Source: an uncultured Peptococcaceae bacterium
GTDB lineage: Bacteria > Bacillota > Peptococcia > Peptococcales > Peptococcaceae
Direction of reading: 5' to 3'
Assembly: GCA_900552455.1 (NCBI GenBank)
Contig: URZX01000014.1
Span: forward strand, 1 to 57,661
DNA: 57,661 nucleotides
Below, piece by piece: positions 52,416 through 57,661 of this stretch (the stretch's first letter is position 1; every line of letters starts with the position of its first letter). The translations under genes and the position numbers were made by a program. The notes beneath the pieces were generated by a model. It searched no databases. It had not been told where the DNA came from and saw nothing but the letters and a program-made list of their open reading frames with translations.

Positions 52416-53279
52416 TTACCGTTCCTGACCAACGGTGACGGCTGCGCAGTAGTCCACCTGGCTGATGTTCTGTACTTCGGTGTATGGAACGGAAAGATAG
52501 AAGGTTTCTGTTTCGCCAGGATCGAGGGTGCCGTCCTCCGGTGTGACGGCGATATATTTCTTGTAGATGACGTCTTCGGTTTCAGAATTTTGCAGCTTGA
52601 AGCAGATCATGATGCGCTTGAATGTCTTTTCGCTGTTGTTGGTGATGTTGTAATTGGACTCGACAATCTCGCCGGTGAGCTTGGAATCCTGAATAGAACG
52701 CTCGGTGACTTCGTAGATCTTTTCGTCCTGCGAGTTGGTGCGCGCGAAGGATTCAAACTCTGCGTCATGGGTGAGAGCTGGGTAGAGATTCATGACGCCT
52801 TTGTTTTCCTCAAAGGTGACGCGGTATTCGTCGCCATTCACAGAGATGGTGTCGCCGCTGACGGGCTCCCAGTCAAAGGCTTCGCTGGCGAGAGCGTAGC
52901 GGTCTTCGTTGGTGACGCGTTCGCTGGCGTCGTAGGTGAGGCGGTCGTCGGTAAAATTGAGCGCCTGATCAGCACCAAATTCAAATCCGTACCAGACGCC
53001 GTTGAGGTCTTCGCGCAGGGCGTCTTTTGCTTTGTTTCCCGAGGACCAGAACGCAAACGCAGCAACGGCAGCGATCACCACAAGCACGCCAATGGCGAGA
53101 GCGATTTTCAGCGCGCCTTTCTTTTTCGGCGGGGGTGATGCTGTGGTAGCTGTATCAGACGTTTGGGAATCGGCGACAGGCGGCTGCTGGGCGTTGTTGA
53201 TCGGATAGCCGCAATTTGGACAGCTTTGCGCCTGGTCGCTGATTTCTTTCCCACACTCCGGACATTTGATCAATGCCAT
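52416..53279 (-). CDS. Zinc-ribbon protein with one membrane span and an extracellular domain
   Basis: The 287-aa protein has an N-terminal double CxxC ribbon (IKCPECGKEI, QSCPNCGYPI), a Pro/Ser/Thr linker and one membrane span near residues 57-77 (ALAIGVLVVIAAVAAFAFW). The outer part has a DUF-like lipocalin/beta region (GVWYGFEFGADQALNFTDDR, GDTISVNGDEYRV) and a FxLE/Ig-like domain (IVESNYNITNNSEKTFKRIM). Such zinc-ribbon membrane proteins are common in Clostridia and lack a firm role. AAGGAGGAAATCCC precedes the ATG. It resembles the 30203-30898 product only in its N-terminal ribbon. Confidence 0.8.
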   Translation of the reverse strand: MALIKCPECGKEISDQAQSCPNCGYPINNAQQPPVADSQTSDTATTASPPPKKKGALKIALAIGVLVVIAAVAAFAFWSSGNKAKDALREDLNGVWYGFEFGADQALNFTDDRLTYDASERVTNEDRYALASEAFDWEPVSGDTISVNGDEYRVTFEENKGVMNLYPALTHDAEFESFARTNSQDEKIYEVTERSIQDSKLTGEIVESNYNITNNSEKTFKRIMICFKLQNSETEDVIYKKYIAVTPEDGTLDPGETETFYLSVPYTEVQNISQVDYCAAVTVGQER

Positions 53280-53484
53280 GGGATTTCCTCCTTTTCCAGA
53301 TATGTAAGCAGCAACTTCGTTGAAATTTACAACACGAACACTTTTCGCGCTGAAAATTCCATAATCTTATGATTAATTATAACAAAATGCGCCGACAAAA
53401 TGTATATATCATCTGAGATTTTATTCATTAAATATACTTCTTGAGGCGGCGTTTATCATCACTGTTTCTGTGTGCACCGGACAC

Positions 53485-53516
53485 AAAAAAACACCGCCCT
53501 GTCAAACAGGACAGCG
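53485..53516 (-). terminator. Terminator of the type III toxin gene
   Basis: The stem CGCTGTCCTG with CAGGGCGGTG (several G-U pairs; 53516-53507 with 53501-53492) is followed by seven T on the minus strand. Confidence 0.88.
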
Positions 53517-53522
53517 TTCCAA

Positions 53523-54014
53523 TTATTTTTCAGCTTGTGCCAGTTCTTCCAGCATCAATTTTTCGATGCGCATCGCGTCTGGCTGATCTGGAAAAAAACG
53601 AATCCCTCTCCGGATAAATGTGATCACACGATTCGCCTGCCGTTCAATAATCTCCACAGTTTCAGGGTTAGCGACCAGCACAGGCATCCCCGCTCTGAAA
53701 TATCGCCCACCAATATATTTCTCACGAATCGGAAACATGCTTTGAAATAACAACACTGTTTTCTCCCCACGAATTTTGACAATCCTCACCCCTAAAGTTG
53801 AGCGATGGCGGTTTTTACGATCATGGATAATGCGTTGATATTTCTCAACACGCGAACTACAGGGAATCCTCCACAATAATCCCATTTTTACGTCTCGAAC
53901 AGCATAATAATGCGGCCGTGGGGTCGTCGCATAATTCACCATTAAATTTGAATCCTCAACTTTTTCGAAAAAATCATCGCCGATAAAATACAAACTTCCC
54001 TGTAGGAGCTCCAC
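53523..54014 (-). CDS. Type III toxin-antitoxin endoribonuclease toxin (ToxN/CptN-like)
   Basis: The 163-aa protein resembles the CptN/ToxN/AbiQ fold: PRPHYYAVRDVKMGLLWRIP, then SSRVEKYQRII, a variable RNA-binding segment, VLLFQSMFPIREKYI and a helical C-terminus. Members cut RNA at specific sites and process their own antitoxin repeats. The start is GTG 54014, 7 nt after GAGGGAG. Upstream on the same strand lie an intrinsic terminator and two 47-nt repeats with a promoter, the diagnostic locus layout. Recognition rests on motif memory plus this context; which subfamily it joins needs a structure or profile search. Confidence 0.82.
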   Translation of the reverse strand: MELLQGSLYFIGDDFFEKVEDSNLMVNYATTPRPHYYAVRDVKMGLLWRIPCSSRVEKYQRIIHDRKNRHRSTLGVRIVKIRGEKTVLLFQSMFPIREKYIGGRYFRAGMPVLVANPETVEIIERQANRVITFIRRGIRFFPDQPDAMRIEKLMLEELAQAEK

Positions 54015-54028
54015 AAAATCACTCCCTC

Positions 54029-54065
54029 AAAAAAACAAGCCCTCTGTCACTGGAGACAAAGGGCT
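54029..54065 (-). terminator. Attenuator between type III antitoxin and toxin
   Basis: The stem AGCCCTTTGTC/GACAGAGGGCT (54065-54055 with 54048-54038) has a 6-nt loop and seven T on the minus strand. It limits toxin mRNA relative to antitoxin RNA, as in known ToxIN loci. Confidence 0.92.
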
Positions 54066-54208
54066 AAGAGACATTTATTACCGGGCTATTTATATTCCGC
54101 ATACCCGGTAGCGGGCAAACTTGATTGCCGGGCTATTTATATTCTGCATGCCCGGTAGCAGTCCACAGAAGGCGTCTCAGACCTTCATAGCTGGCGATCA
54201 TTGCGCCT
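54066..54208 (-). ncRNA. Type III antitoxin RNA with two 47-nt repeats
   Basis: Two direct repeats start at 54159 and 54112 on the minus strand, each 47 nt. The first 33 nt are nearly identical (GCTACCGGG(C/T)ATGC(A/G)GAATA, then TAAATAGCCCGG), and CCGGG(C/T)/GCCCGG can pair within each unit. The 5' part before the repeats can form small hairpins (GGCG...CGCC, GAAGG...CCTTC). CptIN-type antitoxins are known with about 2.1 repeats of about 45 nt. The start near 54208 is inferred from the promoter. Confidence 0.85.
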
Positions 54209-54214
54209 GTCTTT

Positions 54215-54243
54215 AGTTTACCTTGCCTGCGAAAAGCAAGCAA
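54215..54243 (-). promoter_or_regulatory. Promoter of the type III toxin-antitoxin locus
   Basis: TTGCTT (54243-54238), a 17-bp spacer and TAAACT (54220-54215) on the minus strand. It lies immediately after the SLH gene stop. Confidence 0.65.
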
Positions 54244-54251
54244 AAACCAGC

Positions 54252-57187
54252 TTATTTCGTCAGATACCGCTGCAGGATCGCTGCTACCTGCGCACGGGTA
54301 GCGTTGCCTTGTGGCTGCAGTTCATCGTTCGTTACGCCGGAGATCAATCCTTCTGCCACCGCCCATTGCATGGTTTCTTCTGCCCAGGCGCTTGGCTGGT
54401 CGATGTAGATGGTGAGATCGGCTCTCGCAGAAACATCTTCGCCCTTCCAGGCGCTGTAGTTCATCAAGATCGCTGCCAGCTGTTCGCGGGTAATCGGATC
54501 GTTTGGTCGGAAGGTGTTGTCTTCAAATCCATTCACGACACCCACACTCGCTGCCCAGTTTACAGCCGTGGCGAACCATTCGTCGCTCACATCTGCAAAG
54601 CCTGCGCTTTCAGCGCTTGTGACGTTCTCCAGTCTCGCAAAGATTGAAACGATCATGGCGCGCGTCGTCGTTTGCTCCGGCGCAAATTCGTTCGCGGAAA
54701 CGCCAGTCATCAGACCATTGTCGTACGCATATTGCACAGCATCCTTGTACCAGGCGTTTGGCGCTACGTCCATAAAGATCTCGCTGACATCCGTCGTTGG
54801 TTCCGGCTCGATCTCGCCAAAGATCACCTCGATGGTCACGTCGCTCTCCGGCTGCTCGTAGCTCCAGCTGCCATCAGGATTTTCTGTGACCTCCACGCGG
54901 TTGCCATCTTCATCCGTCACGATAACGTCATCGACTTCATAGCCCTCGTCTGGCTTTGGCGTGATCGTCACCGTCTCGCCAGCTTCTGGCTCGTCGTTGT
55001 CGATCTCCACGCTGCCGTGGTCACTGTCTTCAACCGTTGGCGGATAGGTGTTCGGTCCGCTTGGAGTGGACGGTCTGTCTGGCGTGGATGGTTCATCAGA
55101 TGGATTTTCTTCTTCTGGATCGTCAGGATCTGTCGATGGATTGTCTGGATCCGTTTCTTCATCGATGGCAAAATTAGCGACAAGCGTGCGATTGTTTTCC
55201 AGCGTAAATTTGTAGTTGGATTCGGTGCTGACTTGCTTACCATCTTCTGTCCAGTTCACAAAGTGGTAGCCCTCGTTTGCCGTGGCGGTGACGGTGACAG
55301 AAGTGCCATAAACGCCGCTCGTCGCGGTCGATGCCACGCTGCCACCTTCCCCGGCAGTAACAGCGACGGTGTAAGTGATCGCTGTCCACTTGCCATAGTA
55401 AGTGCTGTTATCTGTGAGGGTAATTTCTCCTGTGACAGCTTCACCGGAGAAATTTGGATCTTTATACCAGCCCTCAAAATCGTAACCAGGTTCCTCCGGA
55501 TTTTCAGGCAACATGATCATCGTGCCCTCATTGGCATACTGAGCATCGTACTCTGTAGCGCCATCCATATACGCTACTTTATACACCTGAGGTGCGCCGG
55601 CATCAAGAGCAAGAAGTTTCGGATAGTTATCTTTTTCTTCCTCTGTCAGCCTCTGTCCCCAGACTGGCGCGGTCACGCTCTCATCCTGTCCGGCTTCCAG
55701 CAGCCAGGCAACTTCGCCGGAGCGGAAAGCGTCAGCAGATTTGGCGAGCGCTTCGGTTTCTTCATCAGTGCTGCCACCAACACCGATCAGCCCTTCCTGC
55801 TGCAGGAAGTAACAATTGGTGACAGTAGCCTCGGTACCATTTTCACCTATCACACCATAGACTACACTAGCAGTATTCGTGACTTCGCCACAGTTGTAAC
55901 AATTGGTGACAGTAGTACCATAATAATTTTCACCTACCACACCAGCGATCACGCCGCTGCCAGTCACAACGCCATTGTTGTAACAGTTAGCAACGTTAGC
56001 CTTGATATTAGTACTGCCCATAACGCCACCGATCATGCCGCTGCCGCTGACGGAGCCTGTGTTGGCGCAGTTTGTCGCACTGCTTAATGTCAGGCCAACA
56101 ACGCCGCCGATGTCGCCGCTGCCAGCAATTATGCCTACGTTGGTGCAATTTGCGATGTTGGCACCGCTGCCCATTACGCCGCCAACTTTGCTGTCATTGC
56201 TCATACCGGTAACTTTGCTTGTGTCCCTGTTGCTGCAGCCTGTCACGCTACCGCTAAGGCCACCGTGGCCCGCCACGCCGCCAACATAGTTCTCACCCAC
56301 ATCAAAATAAGGATCCTTATTATCGCCTGTACCTGTGACGTCGCCACTGTTGTTGCAACCTGTGACCGCACTGCCAGCCTCCGCATTGTTGCCAACGATG
56401 CCACCGACATAGTTTAGCGGGCCAGTGCTGTTCACGGCGCCGCTATTCTTGCAGGCTTCGACCTCACCGCCATTACTGCCGACCACGCCGCCGACACTCG
56501 TGCTGGACGACACATTACCAACTCCAGGTCCGTATCTCATCCCCCATCCTTCAACGGTAACGGTAAGGTCGCCCTCATTGCTGCAACTTGTCACAGTGCC
56601 GCTGTTGCTGCCGGCAACGCTTCCAACGCTGCCAGCAACGCCGTAAGGATTTTTTTCTTCGTTTTCAGGAATAGTATTAATCTCAATATCAATGCTGCCA
56701 TCAACGCTGAGATTTTCCACCATGCCCCCTGTGCCAACAAAACCGAAGAGACCGTAAGCGAGCTCGTCTGGCGTGACATCTGTCGTTTGCATATTAACGT
56801 TAATAGAGAGTCCGCTGACTCCCTTGTTTTGACCATCAAAGGTACCAGTGTACGGATGCTCGCTGGTACCAATCGGTGTCCAGGAAACTTCTTCTCCGTC
56901 TATATCTTCTCCGCAGACGATGGAAAGATCGATATCAGTCGTGAGCACGGCGTCAGCGTCATCAGCTGTGCCGTCGTTGACGAGCTCTGCAAATTTCTGC
57001 AGATCCTCAGCGCTGCCAATCTGATACGTGCCATTTGCGTCAGGCGTTAGCTCAATACTCTTGTTATTCGCCGATTGTTGAAGGGAAGTGCCCCCCCACC
57101 AGCAAACGCAGGAATGCCTGGCAGACTGCCTGCGAGCAGCGCGACGGCGAGAAGCACGCTGAGGGCTTTTCTTAGTCGTTTTTGCAT
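54252..57187 (-). CDS. GLUG-repeat, SLH-domain surface protein interrupted by a G7 tract
   Basis: The signal peptide starts at ATG 57187 (MQKRLRKALSVLLAVALLAG, cleavage near AFAGG) after GGAGG. At the G7 tract (57097-57091 on the minus strand) the frame runs on to a stop at 57047; adding one G would join it to the 945-codon mature frame. The mature part has about 12 GLUG-like repeats (GGV(V/M)G...VTNCYN), an InlB-B/Flg_new-like repeat (GYDFEGWYKDPNFSG), a second beta repeat, an Asp/Pro/Ser linker, a beta repeat DHGSVEIDNDEPEAG, and three SLH domains that bind secondary cell-wall polymer. It is probably an adhesin. Phase variation or an assembly error explains the tract. Confidence 0.85.
57091..57097 (-). 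repeat. Homopolymeric G7 tract at the signal-peptide junction
   Basis: Seven C on the plus strand (G on the coding strand). Eight would restore the reading frame between signal peptide and mature protein. Confidence 0.9.
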
Positions 57188-57230
57188 AAATATTATTCCT
57201 CCTTAGTGGTTGTTTTTTGCGTACAGCATC

Positions 57231-57290
57231 ATTATATCATGTTGTCAAGGAAATTTTTTTACCAGTTTTGCATTATTTCTACCAGTTTTG
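57231..57290 (-). promoter_or_regulatory. Activator-type promoter of the SLH gene, copy 2
   Basis: On the plus strand ACCAGTTTTG occurs at 57261-57270 and 57281-57290 (20-bp period). On the minus strand TGA-TATAAT (57236-57231) lies 24 bp from the nearer box, with no -35. Spacing and flanking GTCAAGGA match 30045-30104. Confidence 0.65.
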
Positions 57291-57421
57291 CTCATTTTGT
57301 TAAAAATCAAACCGTTCACCCGATCACAGCGTTCGCTCAGCAGCTGGCTGCCAACAAATTATCGCCAGGCGGTGTCTACACTTATCTGGATCTGTCCGCG
57401 CAACCGAATGGCGAATTTTTT
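57291..57421. other. Intergenic stretch, nothing recognised
   Basis: I see no gene, terminator or repeat that I can support here. Short open frames on both strands lack ribosome sites. Confidence 0.4.
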
Positions 57422-57580
57422 CTAGCAATGTGTCTAGCAGCTCTAGCACGCTAGCTGTAGATGTAGATGTTGATGTTGTTGTTGTGGTTGATGTCGATGT
57501 TGTTGTGGATGTGTATAAGGATGTGGGGATCCTGACGGATCCCTGTGCAGCTGACGCTGCACCACACACGCACAGCGCCC
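57422..57580. repeat. Tandem-repeat plus double-hairpin module, copy 2
   Basis: CTAGC-containing units (57422-57456), eleven hexamers of G(A/T)NGAT/GTT type (57457-57522), hairpin GGGATCC-TGAC-GGATCCC (57526-57543), hairpin GTGCAGC-TGAC-GCTGCAC (57545-57562), then CACACACGCACAGC. The hairpins and tail match copy 1 at 52295-52345; the tandem part does not. Confidence 0.8.
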
Positions 57581-57661
57581 TTTCTCTTTCAGCAAAGCGC
57601 TCTGGTGTGAACCGCCCCCTGTCAAGTAGATAGGGTAAATAACAAAAATATTGTTTCAAAC

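Noticed and set aside
52147..52428. Plus-strand 93-codon frame through the tandem-repeat module (and a similar one at 57430-57633)
   Set aside because: Both share DPCAA and AxHTH residues because the DNA module is repeated. There is no ribosome site, the composition is low-complexity and they overlap terminators.

Overview
The window reads as a chromosomal segment of an anaerobic, low-to-moderate GC-lineage Bacillota (Firmicutes), most likely class Clostridia. The evidence is CodY, a MecA-type adaptor, HslUV, a CcpN/PpsR/PpdK set, an S-layer-homology (SLH) surface protein and strong GGAGG ribosome-binding sites. Codon use is GC-rich, and this produces many long but empty antisense frames. No rRNA, CRISPR array or complete insertion sequence was seen. 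The genus cannot be fixed from the sequence alone.

Region 1 (about 0.8-18 kb) is a molybdenum-hydroxylase island. A leftward operon encodes a Mop-type aldehyde oxidoreductase (7853-10597) followed by accessory genes in tight ATGA overlaps: a large Fe-S/CCG-domain oxidoreductase, a small two-CxxC protein, a methyltransferase, a C-GCAxxG-C-C protein, a radical SAM protein with a Cys-rich repeat, an adenylate-forming enzyme and a TylF-like methyltransferase fusion. From memory, this resembles the DVU_1551-1559 neighbourhood of Desulfovibrio vulgaris. Divergently, modABC, a molybdopterin-binding protein, a MobA-like/HTH fusion, a phosphatase/HD fusion and XdhC form a rightward operon. The 120-bp divergent promoter holds four phased AATAC/GTATT half-sites.

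Region 2 (18-30 kb) holds general genes: a DUF454 protein, a secreted phosphodiester glycosidase, a TtcA-like enzyme, YifB, an M29 aminopeptidase and an MNT/HEPN pair. It also holds a heterodimeric ABC exporter under a MarR regulator. Between marR and the exporter lies a leader with two similar hairpins that share invariant nucleotides and overlap an intrinsic terminator, which is riboswitch-like.

Region 3 (30-51.8 kb) is mostly conserved core genome, all leftward: codY-hslU-hslV-xerC-trmFO-topA-dprA, nth, mecA, the tsaD/rimI/tsaB/tsaE t6A operon, a CAT-anticodon tRNA, rpoD-dnaG, a dGTPase and ppdK-ppsR-ccpN. The ccpN-like gene appears to start at a non-canonical AUC.

Region 4 (51.8-57.7 kb, with an outlier at 29.6-30.1 kb) is accessory and repeat-rich. 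It contains a complete type III (ToxIN/CptIN-like) toxin-antitoxin locus: promoter, two 47-nt RNA repeats, attenuator, toxin and terminator. It also contains a GLUG/SLH surface protein split by a G7 tract after its signal peptide, a decayed SLH 3' end, two copies of a tandem-repeat plus double-hairpin module, and a dispersed hairpin repeat with compensatory changes. Two promoters about 27 kb apart share identical 20-bp-period direct repeats and identical spacing to the -10 box.
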